From Pelagomonas calceolata (taxonomy: Eukaryota; Sar; Pelagophyceae; Pelagomonadales; Pelagomonadaceae), in the NCBI GenBank assembly GCA_918797485.1, contig CAKKNE010000002.1, forward strand, positions 710,501 to 774,500: 64,000 nucleotides of DNA. Direction: 5' to 3'. The notes under the pieces were generated by a model, which was given only the letters and a program-made list of their open reading frames with translations, made no database searches and was not told the DNA's origin. The position numbers and the translations under genes are program-made. Below are positions 1-9,220 of this stretch, one piece after another (position 1 is the first letter of the stretch; each line of letters starts with the position of its first letter).

Positions 1-1662
1 GCGGGCGACGAGTCCGACGACGACAGCGCGGAAGACACGAACAACGACGAGAGCGCCCTCAGTCTGCACACGTCCGACTTGGTCCCGCGCACCGAGCTCC
101 AGCTTCTCCTGAAGGACGCGGCGACGGCGCGCGAGTCGGAGGCGACGGCGCCCCTCGCGACGACGGCGCAATTATCGAGATACCAGTCCGACTTAGGTGG
201 AGATAAGAGAGCGATGGGCGCGCTGACGGAAGTCGTGCGACGACAACTCTCGCGACATTTGGAATTACTAGTGGAGACGCTCGCGCGGTCGGCCAACAAC
301 GAAAACGGCGACACGAGCGTCAGCGGCCCGCACGGGCGGTCCGCTTCTCTCTTATTGGCTTTGGGCGCCGCCGCGAGGTCACATCGCCGAGAAGCGGACG
401 CGCGCTGCGCTATCAGAGCAGTCATGGAGGACGCGACCGGCGGGTCGACGCGGCTGACTCGATTGGGTGCCCAGCAGGCCCAGGGCTCGTCGATACTAGA
501 TAGGGTGCGCGGGCTGGATCGGGTCGACGAGGTTTTAGAAAGGGTCTCCGAGGGACTCGATGCAAGGCGGGTATTGGAGGCGGTCGGCGTCTCCATCCAC
601 AGCCTGCCGCCGCAGGCGCAGCGCGGCGCTCCGTTATCGTTCACGGCGGGCGAGGACGCGTTGTTGTTGCGGGGTCTACAGCTCTACGGCGACGACGCTT
701 TTGATGATGTGAGGAAGCACCTCCTACCGGCGAAAACACGAGAGTTACTCGTATTCCGCGTCGCGTCTTTAACAAGACAGGGCGCGAACGACATCTCGCG
801 GTTCCGCGAACGTCGAAGTAGGCGCGGCGTCGTGTCCAAGAAGTGGTCGGGCTACGACGACAAGATCCTCGCCTTGGGCGCGGTCGTCCACGAGATCGGC
901 ACCGCGGCGCGCGTGAACTGGGAGGAGGTCGCTCCACTCTTACCGCATCGGGCCGCCGGCGAACTGCGCAAAAGGTGGGCCAAGATTTCGAGTAAATGGC
1001 TGGACGAGCTGAAAGATATGAAGCGAGCGGGCGTCGACCTGCTGAAGGAGCTCCAGGACGCCAAAAGGGTCCGAGATAAAGTCGCGCTCGTGGCCCAGGT
1101 TCGTGGTAGGGTAGTGGAGACGCCGGCGTTGTGGTACCCGGACGGCGGCGTGCGCACGATCGTCGACGCGTCGCACACGGCGCAGTCCTCGAACTACTCG
1201 TCGGTGTCGTCACCTCAACGCCCGGAGTCCGACGCGACAAGGGCAGCATTGGCCTTCGCGGAACCGTCCCAAAGACCTCAGTCCGAGAACACGATGGCCG
1301 CGCTCGCCTTCGCGGCGGCGGCACCGACGCAGCCTCCGAAACGACGACGTACACCACTCCCACCAGTCGAGGAAGACTCGTCGGCGGGCGACTCCGACGC
1401 CGACGAGGCGGGCCTGGAGGCGGCGCGCCAATTAGCTCGAGGTTTACCGGCGGATTTCGCGCCGGTCGGGGAAGCCGAGTTCTCGTTGATCGGGCGGCAA
1501 GAATTAGGCGACCTCGCGTCGCTGGCGGGGCTGCCGTCGCAGGGCTTCGAGGAGCCGCCGCCCAAGAAGCCTTCACGGAAAAAGGCGAAGAAGAAGAAGC
1601 CCGCGGCGGCGCCGGCGGGCTCGTTCTTCGGCGCGGTCATGCGCGAGGCGTCGCACGGGTAG
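1..1662 (+). CDS. SANT/Myb-like nuclear protein, 5' end cut by window
   Basis: The frame is open from base 1 (acidic D/E/S-rich residues), so the gene starts outside the window; 553 residues are visible. Two SANT/Myb-like helical units can be seen, a weak one around in-window residues 212-255 and a clearer one around 280-335 (WSGYDDKILALG, then W-EEVAPLLPHRAAGELRKRW). SANT units bind DNA or histone tails, so a chromatin or transcription role is inferred. The C-terminal third is low complexity and ends in a lysine-rich run resembling a nuclear localisation signal (KKPSRKKAKKKKP). The stop lies 45 bp from the tail of the opposite-strand gene. A GON4-like or other SANT regulator is possible; the family is not resolved. 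Confidence 0.75.
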   Translation, partial: AGDESDDDSAEDTNNDESALSLHTSDLVPRTELQLLLKDAATARESEATAPLATTAQLSRYQSDLGGDKRAMGALTEVVRRQLSRHLELLVETLARSANNENGDTSVSGPHGRSASLLLALGAAARSHRREADARCAIRAVMEDATGGSTRLTRLGAQQAQGSSILDRVRGLDRVDEVLERVSEGLDARRVLEAVGVSIHSLPPQAQRGAPLSFTAGEDALLLRGLQLYGDDAFDDVRKHLLPAKTRELLVFRVASLTRQGANDISRFRERRSRRGVVSKKWSGYDDKILALGAVVHEIGTAARVNWEEVAPLLPHRAAGELRKRWAKISSKWLDELKDMKRAGVDLLKELQDAKRVRDKVALVAQVRGRVVETPALWYPDGGVRTIVDASHTAQSSNYSSVSSPQRPESDATRAALAFAEPSQRPQSENTMAALAFAAAAPTQPPKRRRTPLPPVEEDSSAGDSDADEAGLEAARQLARGLPADFAPVGEAEFSLIGRQELGDLASLAGLPSQGFEEPPPKKPSRKKAKKKKPAAAPAGSFFGAVMREASHG

Positions 1663-1707
1663 TGCGCGCCGACTTCTTCTCTACTCTAAGTTTGTTTCAT
1701 GGTTATT

Positions 1708-2709
1708 TTAGGCGCTCCCCGGCGACGGCGTTTTGCGGCGGAGCGCCGCCCGGGACTCTTGCAGGCGCAACTCAACCCCAGTTGTGATCGGGTGCGCGCC
1801 GCCGAGCACGCGCCGCGTGACTCGTTCCAAATCCTCGAGCCTCGTCACGCTCTCGCGGAGATCATCAAGCGAGGCGCCCGTGTCCCGGTAGAGCGCCATC
1901 GCGTAAGTCAACTTCACCCTGAGCGTGATCTCATCATTCTCGCCGCAAACGCGTTGCGCCACGGGGACCGTTTTACGCAACAGCGACTTGGCTTCTTCTA
2001 CGCGCCGCAGGACACCAAGGGACGATGTGTAGTTGAGGGCTGCTATGATCGTGTCTCTGGATTCCTCGCCATTGAGCCTCACACGTCCAGAGTATATATC
2101 TCGAAGCATGTTTGAGGCCTGTTCGTTTCGTCCAAGCCTCAAATGCGAGTTCGCAAGACATGTCTGCACGATGAGAATGTTTCCTTCTGGTGCGTTAAGG
2201 CGCCGCCGCATAGACAACTCGGCCTCTTGCACGATCAACGCGTCCTCGTCGTGTTTTGCAGCGAATAAACCGTTCCCAAGCACGCTGATCGCCAATTGCC
2301 GAGTCTCGTCCACCTCCGGCCGGCCCACGTACATTTTCCAGCACGCCCACGCGAGCGCACACCGCACGACGCCGTGGTACTCTTGCTCGCACAGGCTACA
2401 CTTCCACCACCGTGGCCACCTCAGATTAAACGCCTTGTAGTCCAAATTGTTCTCCTCGGCCTCCGCGATCAAAATCTTCGCCTGCTCCGCCAAGCAAGAA
2501 ACATGAGCGAAACCCGCCGTCCCGCGGCACGCGCACCCACGCACGAGGCCCTCCTTCGTCTTCCAGTGGAGGGCTTGCGTGCAGATGTAGCACGTCTGGC
2601 CCTTCGTGTCGTCCGCGCATTCCTCGACGGCCTCCGCGACGGCCTCCTTGTATTTTTTGTCTGCATTATACTGTTCTGCGTTGCCGCCGCGGTGTATCTT
2701 CTTACACAT
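1708..2709 (-). CDS. RING-CH finger plus TPR-like protein, 5'-truncated duplicate
   Basis: The protein has a C4HC3 RING-CH (RINGv) finger at residues ~40-79 (CYICTQ, RGCACRG, AHVSC), followed by about 200 residues of helical repeats like the kinesin-light-chain type TPR (LNYTSSLG, LTYAMALYRD). RING-CH fingers act as E3 ubiquitin ligases; TPRs bind partners. The first 100 residues match the gene at 5401-6102, which starts with a complete MYND finger. Here the second half of that MYND finger is still encoded up to base 2759, but its first half and the start codon are gone; the first ATG is the internal one at 2709. It is either a shortened gene or a decaying duplicate with its own C-terminal module. 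I see no promoter motif next to its start. Confidence 0.6.
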   Translation of the reverse strand: MCKKIHRGGNAEQYNADKKYKEAVAEAVEECADDTKGQTCYICTQALHWKTKEGLVRGCACRGTAGFAHVSCLAEQAKILIAEAEENNLDYKAFNLRWPRWWKCSLCEQEYHGVVRCALAWACWKMYVGRPEVDETRQLAISVLGNGLFAAKHDEDALIVQEAELSMRRRLNAPEGNILIVQTCLANSHLRLGRNEQASNMLRDIYSGRVRLNGEESRDTIIAALNYTSSLGVLRRVEEAKSLLRKTVPVAQRVCGENDEITLRVKLTYAMALYRDTGASLDDLRESVTRLEDLERVTRRVLGGAHPITTGVELRLQESRAALRRKTPSPGSA

Positions 2710-2759
2710 CTGCTTGTGGCCGCGGCGCCAATGGTCATGCTGGCAAGTCGAGTCACAAT
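2452..2759. repeat. Duplicated MYND/RING-CH module, copy 1
   Basis: This block matches 5717-6023 in the same orientation. Identity is almost complete over the last 120 bases and lower further in. Similarity stops abruptly at 2759/6023, where the two copies read into unrelated DNA. The C-terminal sides also diverge sharply, one copy going to TPRs and the other to an unrelated tail, which indicates module shuffling. Confidence 0.8.
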
Positions 2760-3054
2760 GTCCTTCTCCGAAGAACCCTCGGCGCAGATCGAGGTCAAGC
2801 TCGCGAACGTCTTTTTGTTAGGGAACGCGGCGCCGAACAACGCGCGCAAGGGCATCGTCGGGTGGTTCCCGCTCGTGCCCAAGGACGTCGGTGGGTCCCG
2901 GTTGACGGGCGAGCTCAAGCTGCGGTTCCACCTGAAGCGCGCGCATCTGCTCGAGGGTTTAGATGAAGCGTGCCGCCAGGAGCTCATCGCGCACCCGGCG
3001 GCCTACATTCGCGTGTTAAATCGGCACACGTCGTACGAGCCGGCGGCGTGGTAG
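2758..3054 (+). CDS. C2-domain-like fragment (98 residues)
   Basis: The short open frame starts at an ATG that sits exactly on the duplication breakpoint. It encodes a beta-rich sequence with GWFPLVPKDVGG followed by TGELKLRFHLKRAH, resembling the last strands of a C2 domain, then a helical tail. C2 domains bind phospholipid or calcium. A real C2 domain needs about 120 residues, and the N-terminal strands are missing, so this is probably the 3' end of a gene whose front was removed when the MYND/RING-CH block arrived. It could still be translated from the new ATG. The next gene's promoter element lies 112 bp downstream. Confidence 0.4.
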   Translation: MSFSEEPSAQIEVKLANVFLLGNAAPNNARKGIVGWFPLVPKDVGGSRLTGELKLRFHLKRAHLLEGLDEACRQELIAHPAAYIRVLNRHTSYEPAAW

Positions 3055-3165
3055 TCTAGTCTGTTGTTCTTATAAAGCTTGTTTATCCTCCATCGTTGTC
3101 GATTGGGTACCAGCGGCCCCGAGTCCCATCGGGTCGAAGGTTGTTCGTGTTCCTCGGTTTTGGCA

Positions 3166-3190
3166 CCTAGCGGCCTGTAAGACACTAGCA
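3166..3190. promoter_or_regulatory. TGCTAGTGTCTTAC promoter element (reverse orientation)
   Basis: It reads CCTAGCGGC-CTGTAAGACACTAGCA and lies 66 bp before the ATG of the WD gene at 3256. Full core, as at 24729 and 55187. Confidence 0.6.
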
Positions 3191-3255
3191 AGCAGGCCGC
3201 ACAGCGCACGATTTTGGGGCAGCCCATTTGGCTCCTGCGTCCCAGACAAGCAGCC

Positions 3256-5265
3256 ATGGGGACCGACGAGGGCTCCTTCGTGCCCTCGGCCACCTACCAT
3301 CTCAAAGGCGACGGCGACGACCTCGACCGCTTCGACCCGGACACGGCGGCCCGCGCGCTGCCGCAGCCCGAGCGGCGCGTCGCGCGCGTGCTCAACGGCA
3401 TCGTCGGCGACGCCTGGGCCAAGATCGAGGAGCGCCACCCCGACGTCGTCGTGTCGCTGAGCGGCGCGCAGCAGAAGGGCCGCGAGCTCGAGACGGCGGC
3501 CGTGGCCACGGCCGTCGCGCGGCCATCATCAAACGTTACGGCGGCGCGCTGGGGCGGCGACGGGCCAGCTCCTGTGCTCATCGTGGGGACGGCCGCGGGC
3601 CAGGTTTTGTTGTACGAGCCCGTGGCGACGACCGGCTACGTCCAGGACGCCGAGTCGCAGGCGACGCTCGTGCCCTTCGAGGCCCTCGACGCGGAAGACG
3701 CCGCCGAAAACGAAGAGGACGAGGAAACCGAGCCCGCCGGGCCGGCGCCGATCGGCGCGGTGAGCGCCGTCAGCCAGCGCGAGCCGAACGCGCCGTGTCG
3801 GGTGGTCGTGGCCGCCGCCGACGACGCGCGCGTCGCCGTCGTCGAGGTCTACCCGTCGGACTGCGAGGAGGGCCCGCGGCTGCAGCTGCTCACGACGATC
3901 GAGGCTCAATCAACTGCGAGCGCGGTCGTCCTGTCCCGCGACGGCCGCTGGCTCGCCGTGGCCTCCGCCGAGAACATTACGCTGCACCGCCTCCCCGAAG
4001 CTCGGATGGAGGAGGAGCCGGCGGCCCTCGGGCAGATATCGGAGGAGGCGGCCCAGGAGGAGTTCGACGCGTCCGTGGCGGAGATCGCCAAGGTCGCCTT
4101 CGTGCTGCCCGCGTCGGGCGCCGTGCCGACGCTGCACTGGGTCTTCGCCACCCCAATGGAAGCGACGTCGCTGCTCGTCGTCAAACCCGACTCGCACGTC
4201 GTCGCGAAGTATGGCCTGCGGGCGGACGCGGAAGACGGCGGCGCGCCGCCCCTCTACGCGGCCTGGCAGATGGCGGCGAACGTGAGCGCGTCCTGCCTCC
4301 TGCAGGATTCAGATGGGACGAACTCGATCCTCGCGCTCGGCCTCGCGAGCGGCACCGTGCTCCTGTGGGATCTACAGATAGACATGTGCCGCGAGGTGCT
4401 CAAGCGCCACGAGAAGGCGGTGTCCGCGTTAGCGGTCCACCGCCACAAGTACCTCATCGCGGGCGCGGCCGACGGCCGCGTCCACATCTACGACCTGGCT
4501 GCGGGGCCCAATCTAAGTCCGCAGTTGATCGCGGTGCGCTCCGATCTGACGGCTCCGGTGCAGGACCTGGCCTGCCTCCGCGACGCGGCGCTCGCCGTGG
4601 CGCGGGACGGCAAGGGTATCCTAGCTCTGTACGACCTCGCGCGGAGCGCTTTATTAGGACGACTGGCCCTGGGCTCGGGCGACCGCGACGACCGCGCGCC
4701 GGCGGCGGCCGCGAGCACGGGCGCTGACGCCGTCGTCGCGTCGTCTGAGACGAACGACGCAGTGCACGTCTGGGCGGCCCACGGCATCGTGCTCCAGCTC
4801 TGCCCCGGCGTCAATGCGGCCGCCGGACCTGAATCGGATCCGTTGACCATCCTACGGCTCTTCGCGCGGCCCGACGAGCCGCTCCCGCCGCCGCTCACGC
4901 AGAACACCGTCGCGACGCGGACGTCCCTGCCGTCGCGGCCCGGAACCGGATCCCGGCTCGGCACCGCCTCGACGAAGCGGTCCGTGACGGCGTCGACGCG
5001 GAAGGGGTCGCCGACGGCGTCACGGCGCGCGTCGAGGTCCTCGCGCCGGCCGAGCCGCGAAGGGGACCTCTTCGGCGAGCTCACGCAGCAGAACGTCGAA
5101 ATTGCCGAACGGGAAGAACCAGGCTTGCGTGGCTCGGCCTTCGTGGACCCGCTCGACCTCGCCGCGGACGCGATCGCTGAGGCAGCTGAAGGGCGCGTCC
5201 GCCGCGAGGCGGCGCTCATGCACTCGCTCGCGGCCATGGCGAAGGCTCACGCGGCGGCGGAGTAA
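3256..5265 (+). CDS. WD40-repeat protein
   Basis: A 669-residue intronless protein with degenerate WD repeats. The best is in the middle (VSALAVHRHKYLIAGAADG then VHIYDL); others include APVLIVGTAAGQVLLYEP and ILALGLASGTVLLWDL. An acidic insert interrupts the propeller near residue 155, and a Ser/Arg/Thr-rich linker (~560-620) precedes a helical C-terminus. The arrangement recalls cilium-associated WD proteins such as WDR93, but I cannot assign it. The start is the first ATG after the promoter element, 66 bp downstream. The tail faces the MYND gene across 135 bp. Confidence 0.75.
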   Translation: MGTDEGSFVPSATYHLKGDGDDLDRFDPDTAARALPQPERRVARVLNGIVGDAWAKIEERHPDVVVSLSGAQQKGRELETAAVATAVARPSSNVTAARWGGDGPAPVLIVGTAAGQVLLYEPVATTGYVQDAESQATLVPFEALDAEDAAENEEDEETEPAGPAPIGAVSAVSQREPNAPCRVVVAAADDARVAVVEVYPSDCEEGPRLQLLTTIEAQSTASAVVLSRDGRWLAVASAENITLHRLPEARMEEEPAALGQISEEAAQEEFDASVAEIAKVAFVLPASGAVPTLHWVFATPMEATSLLVVKPDSHVVAKYGLRADAEDGGAPPLYAAWQMAANVSASCLLQDSDGTNSILALGLASGTVLLWDLQIDMCREVLKRHEKAVSALAVHRHKYLIAGAADGRVHIYDLAAGPNLSPQLIAVRSDLTAPVQDLACLRDAALAVARDGKGILALYDLARSALLGRLALGSGDRDDRAPAAAASTGADAVVASSETNDAVHVWAAHGIVLQLCPGVNAAAGPESDPLTILRLFARPDEPLPPPLTQNTVATRTSLPSRPGTGSRLGTASTKRSVTASTRKGSPTASRRASRSSRRPSREGDLFGELTQQNVEIAEREEPGLRGSAFVDPLDLAADAIAEAAEGRVRREAALMHSLAAMAKAHAAAE

Positions 5266-5400
5266 GTGTCTTCCTAGAGACGTCTCGATTGGATTGGATT
5301 TTTTGTTACGGGGAAGGAAGGAGGTTCGCGAGCGCCGGCCGGAGGTGCCGGGCGGCGGTCGCGACGAAGCGAGCGCGTCGCGGTCGCGTGCGCGGGGCGT

Positions 5401-6102
5401 CTACTCCCGCGCCTCGCGCGGGTCCGGCCCGCACCAGTCCGGCGCCGCGTCGAAGAAGTACTCGAGCTGGTCCGCGACGGGCACCTCGCGGCCCGCGAGG
5501 CGGTGGTGGAGCTCCGCCCACTCGACGCGGTTCATCGCGACCCAGTCCGCGGGCGCGTAGGACCCCCAAAAGTGCGCCGTGCGGTCGTCGACCTGGCGCT
5601 GCGCGATGGCTCGGACGTCACCGTGTTTCTTGATGAGCGTGCGCGCCGCACCGATGTACTGCGTCCATTTCCGGTCGTGGAGCGGGCTCGTCGCGACGTT
5701 CGCGCCCCACAGCTCGTCATCGGCCTCAGCGACCAAAATCTTCGCCTGCTCCGCCAGACACGACACGTGCGCAAACCCCGCCGTCCCGCGGCACGAGCAC
5801 CCGCGCACGAGGCCCTCCTTTGTTTTCCAGTGGAGAGCTTGGGTGCAGATGTAACACGTCTGGCCCTTCGTGTCCTCGGCGCACGCCTCGACCGCGACCG
5901 CGACGGCCTCCTTGTATTTTTTGTCTGCATTAAACTGTTCTGCGTTGCCGCCGCGGTGTATCTTCTTACACATCTGCTTGTGGCCGCGGCGCCAATGGTC
6001 ATGCTGGCAAGTCGAGTCACAATAGCGGGTCCAGCATCTAACACAACGCGGCGCGTCGTGGGCCAGTGGGGCGGCGCAGGCGGCGCAATTTGTGAGGATC
6101 AT
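5401..6102 (-). CDS. MYND finger plus RING-CH finger protein
   Basis: A 233-residue protein beginning with a MYND-type zinc finger (residues 6-45, CAACAAPL, RCVRC, CDSTCQHDHW, HKQMC), then a RING-CH finger at ~105-145 (CYICTQ, RGCSCRG, AHVSC). MYND recruits proline motifs and RING-CH suggests ubiquitin ligase activity; the target is unknown. The first 140 residues are shared with the gene at 1708-2709, while the C-terminal 90 (WDxxxW-like helical) are not. The start is supported by the intact MYND finger and by a promoter element 62 bp upstream (6164-6190), shared with RMT2. MYND/RING-CH combinations appear to be expanded in pelagophytes. Confidence 0.75.
   Translation of the reverse strand: MILTNCAACAAPLAHDAPRCVRCWTRYCDSTCQHDHWRRGHKQMCKKIHRGGNAEQFNADKKYKEAVAVAVEACAEDTKGQTCYICTQALHWKTKEGLVRGCSCRGTAGFAHVSCLAEQAKILVAEADDELWGANVATSPLHDRKWTQYIGAARTLIKKHGDVRAIAQRQVDDRTAHFWGSYAPADWVAMNRVEWAELHHRLAGREVPVADQLEYFFDAAPDWCGPDPREARE
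5717..6023. repeat. Duplicated MYND/RING-CH module, copy 2
   Basis: Partner of 2452-2759, same orientation, 3.3 kb away. This copy is in an intact gene and probably represents the older arrangement. Confidence 0.8.
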
Positions 6103-6163
6103 TTTGGCGTGGATGGGGCGTCGAGAGGTTCGTCGCGCGTCGACAGAGATTTGGGGAGCAGTT

Positions 6164-6190
6164 TGCTAGTGTCTCTTACGCTCGCTAGCT
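6164..6190. promoter_or_regulatory. TGCTAGTGTC(TC)TTAC promoter element
   Basis: Between divergent genes: 62 bp before the MYND gene and 172 bp before RMT2. It has two extra bases (TC) in the core and ends CGCTAGCT. Confidence 0.6.
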
Positions 6191-6361
6191 AAACAGACTC
6201 TCCGGCTAGATTGTGCGCGAGTAGACGGCAATCACACGCCGCATCACTCCGTAGACAAGCGCCAGAGTACGCATTCGTGCACGCCACCAGCTTGCACTTG
6301 AACAACACCATCAATTCGCATCGGTCTGGACAGAGAGCACAGTGCAGTGCAGAGCTGCAAG

Positions 6362-7417
6362 ATGGCTGAACTCGACGCCACCGCCGTTTCAATCGAGAAA
6401 ATTCTCGCCGCCTGCACCGCCGGCGATACCGCACGCGTGCGGGACCTCTTGGATGCCGGTGCACCCGCATCAGCGCAAGAAGAATCAACAGGCGAGAGCG
6501 CGCTCATGCGGGCGGCAGCAGCCGGCAGCGCCGAAATTGTAGCATTACTGCTGGAGCGCGGCGCGCCCTGGAACGCGCTCGATAGAAAAGGAAGGTGTGC
6601 CGGCGAGTTTGCGGTGGATGCGCAGTCGCAGGAATGCGTCGACCTCCTCGTGAACGCGGGCGTCCGCGCGCAGCTGCTGTTTGGCATATTGGACGGCGGC
6701 GCCTCCACGGAAGACCGATCCAGCGAAGAATATCTGGCGACGACGGCGTCGTTCAAGGACGCGGACACGCTCGTCGATGATAATGGAGACGCGGTCATGA
6801 TGGAGTGGGAAACACCCCTCATGGCCGCGCACGCCGACGTCTGCGTCGGGGCGTTTCCCCACGATGCTTGTGGTCACCTGAAGGATCGGAATGACTTAAG
6901 GGTGTTGAACGTGGGACACGGTTTAGGCATCGTCGACGGTTTTTTGCGGAATTACGCATCTCGAATCGCGGCGCATTGTGTCATCGAGCCGCACCCGGAC
7001 GTCCTGAAGCGTGTAGATTCTCAAACGGAGAAGTGGGCGGGCGTTACTTTTAGACGGGAGACGTGGCAGGAGTCTTTGAGGGATGAAAAATTCGGGCCCT
7101 TCGACGCGATCTTCTTCGACACGTACGCGGAGCGCTACGAGGACATGCGCCAGTTTTTTAGGGCGCTGCCGCGCATCCTCGCCAAGGGCGGCGTCTTCTC
7201 GTTCTTCAACGGCCTCGCGCCCTTCAACCCGTTCTTCCACGGCGTCGCCTGCGAGTTCGTCAAGTGCGAGCTCGATTCCATAGGATTGGACTGCGACTTC
7301 GTCCCGTTGCAAGTCGACCAATCCGCCCACGACGACAAAACGTGGGACGGCGTCAGGCGGCGCTACTGGCGCTTCGACGCCTACCACCTGCCCCTCGCGT
7401 CACATAAAACAACATAG
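6362..7417 (+). CDS. RMT2: Protein arginine N5-methyltransferase (RMT2 type) with ankyrin repeats
   Basis: A 351-residue protein with two ankyrin-like repeats at the N-terminus (residues ~15-95: GDTARVRDLLDAGAP, GESALMRAAAAG) followed by a class I SAM methyltransferase of the RMT2/guanidinoacetate-methyltransferase type. Motif I is RVLNVGHGLGIVDG (~180-195), the acidic loop is HCVIEPHPDVL, then FDAIFFDTYAE and RILAKGGVFSFFNG. In yeast RMT2 modifies the delta nitrogen of an arginine in ribosomal protein L12, and the same ankyrin-plus-methyltransferase layout is standard for the family. The start is the first ATG after the shared promoter element. Its stop codon touches the stop codon of the opposite-strand gene with no base between. 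Confidence 0.88.
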   Translation: MAELDATAVSIEKILAACTAGDTARVRDLLDAGAPASAQEESTGESALMRAAAAGSAEIVALLLERGAPWNALDRKGRCAGEFAVDAQSQECVDLLVNAGVRAQLLFGILDGGASTEDRSSEEYLATTASFKDADTLVDDNGDAVMMEWETPLMAAHADVCVGAFPHDACGHLKDRNDLRVLNVGHGLGIVDGFLRNYASRIAAHCVIEPHPDVLKRVDSQTEKWAGVTFRRETWQESLRDEKFGPFDAIFFDTYAERYEDMRQFFRALPRILAKGGVFSFFNGLAPFNPFFHGVACEFVKCELDSIGLDCDFVPLQVDQSAHDDKTWDGVRRRYWRFDAYHLPLASHKTT

Positions 7418-9220
7418 TTATCTCAATTGCAACTGCTTGCGCGCCTTCTCGGACGCGGCCAACATGGCCTCGAAGCCCTCCTTCGCCTCGACTGTCTCCT
7501 CTTCCGACGCCTCGCTCTCCGGATAATAATCCGCGAGGGACCAGGGCCCCGGCTCCGGCACGACCTTCCGCCGGCCCTCGTCGTCGGACGACTCCGCCTC
7601 CTCGCGGAACTCCTCGCAGGCGCCCCGCAGCAAGTCGGCGAGGGACGAGACGCCTGCCGGCTCGCGCGGATACGAAGAACCGCCGAGGACCCGTCTATAC
7701 TGAAAATCGCGGGCCGTTTCCGTCTCCCACTCTCGTAAATTTTCATCAGAGACGCTCAGGTCGTGCTCGCCGGCCAGCGCCGTGATGGGTATTTTGAGCG
7801 GCCAGTCGGCATCATGTACATGAGACTCGAGCAAGCGGTAGTCCCGCCTCACGCCCTTCGCCGCGACCCTTCGTAGTGCCGCGCTCTCTTTCAAAGGCCC
7901 GGGCAGATCTTGCAAACGGTACTGGTTCAAGGCGCGGCGTCTTCTTAATCTTTGAACTTCGGGCCACTGGACGGCCTGCCACTGCTCGAGATGCTCCGGA
8001 GGGGGTTCCTCGTCCCGGTCGTCATCTGATAAAGGCGGTTGTTCGTTCGGGTCGCGGCCCGCTCGCAGTCTACAAGCGTAGAAGAGGAGGGCGATGTCGT
8101 CGCGCTTGCCGAGCGGTAACGGTGGAGGCGCATTCGACTCTTGAGAAGGGTGGTCGGCGGGCGGCGGGCCCGGCGGGCCCCCGAACAAAGCTGGAGGCGG
8201 GCAGCCCGACACGACGAGCCGTCTGGGTAAGAGTGGCGAGCGCGGGTCCTCGTCGACGGCGATGATCCGCCGCACGAGCTCGTAGGCCAGCACCGCGCCG
8301 ACGCCGTGGCCATAGAGCATCCACGGCCTTTCATCATCGAAGAAACCTAGAGCATGTAACGCGTCGTGCGCGTCGCGCGCCCACTTTCGTAATTCACTCT
8401 GTTCTGGTTTGGGTTCGTTCGTGACGACCGAGAACCGTTGCAGCGGGTCTTCATCTTCCTTTTTCTCGTATTCCGGCTCGGGCCCGTCTCCGACATCTTC
8501 GTCGCCCCGATGCAACCGACCAGGCACGCACAATGCTGACACTTCAGCTAGATCATCCAACGCGCCCGCCAAATTCGCTGCTCCGGAAAAACCCATCCCT
8601 ACATCCGCGACACAAGCCACGATCCTCCAGGGGCAGTCCGGCCGCGGCCCGAGCGGCCGCGCGACCCACTTCTCCGCCCGTCTCAGTTGTATTTCCACCG
8701 AATCCTGCGTGAACCTCGTTTCCACACTCTTCTCCAACGTATCCACTTTGGTGGACATCTTGGTGGGGCTCATCAACGACTTTTCTAGTCTAGATTGCCA
8801 GGCGGGCTTCTCGTCCTCGACGAGTAATCTCTTCGCGAGTTCCTTGTGTTGCAAAGTGTCGTAGTGGTCCTGGTAGAAGTTGTGGGCCCTCTCATATTCC
8901 TCCTTCGTGTGTTTTGGTGGAACCGCCCCACTATGCATCGGGCTTCTATCCGGTATCCTCCCCATATGAACTGGGGTGGTTTGGTACGTGCCTCGAGCTT
9001 TCCTAAATAACTTCCCCAAATTCCTACGATCCCAGAGCTCCATGCGATTCTCGACGCCCGAGTGCACGTAAGCTAACGGGTCATTGGACTGTTTATTCTT
9101 CTTCTCCTGCTCCGCCAGCACGTTGGCCAACCTCTTATCAGCTTGCTCCGCGTTGATTTCGATAATGGCCTTGTCGTCGCGCCACTTGGCGTTGGAGAGG
9201 CCGCCGATCGGGGCTGCCAT
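7418..9220 (-). CDS. Type II thioesterase-like (alpha/beta hydrolase) protein, catalytic residues replaced
   Basis: A 600-residue protein starting at the ATG at 9220. The N-terminal ~190 residues are a charged helical region of unknown type. The C-terminal part follows the type II (TesA/GrsT) thioesterase fold: FSGAANLAGALDDL, then the nucleophile elbow LYGHGVGA near residue 303, RRLVVSGCPPP, ITALAGEHDLSVS and a W-x-x-x-T-x-x-F helix before GGSSYP. The family elbow is GHSMG and the last motif GGHFF. Here the nucleophilic Ser is Gly and the catalytic His is Ser, while the Asp is kept, so it probably does not hydrolyse thioesters. It shares a promoter region with GPN1, and its tail abuts RMT2. 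Confidence 0.75.
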   Translation of the reverse strand: MAAPIGGLSNAKWRDDKAIIEINAEQADKRLANVLAEQEKKNKQSNDPLAYVHSGVENRMELWDRRNLGKLFRKARGTYQTTPVHMGRIPDRSPMHSGAVPPKHTKEEYERAHNFYQDHYDTLQHKELAKRLLVEDEKPAWQSRLEKSLMSPTKMSTKVDTLEKSVETRFTQDSVEIQLRRAEKWVARPLGPRPDCPWRIVACVADVGMGFSGAANLAGALDDLAEVSALCVPGRLHRGDEDVGDGPEPEYEKKEDEDPLQRFSVVTNEPKPEQSELRKWARDAHDALHALGFFDDERPWMLYGHGVGAVLAYELVRRIIAVDEDPRSPLLPRRLVVSGCPPPALFGGPPGPPPADHPSQESNAPPPLPLGKRDDIALLFYACRLRAGRDPNEQPPLSDDDRDEEPPPEHLEQWQAVQWPEVQRLRRRRALNQYRLQDLPGPLKESAALRRVAAKGVRRDYRLLESHVHDADWPLKIPITALAGEHDLSVSDENLREWETETARDFQYRRVLGGSSYPREPAGVSSLADLLRGACEEFREEAESSDDEGRRKVVPEPGPWSLADYYPESEASEEETVEAKEGFEAMLAASEKARKQLQLR

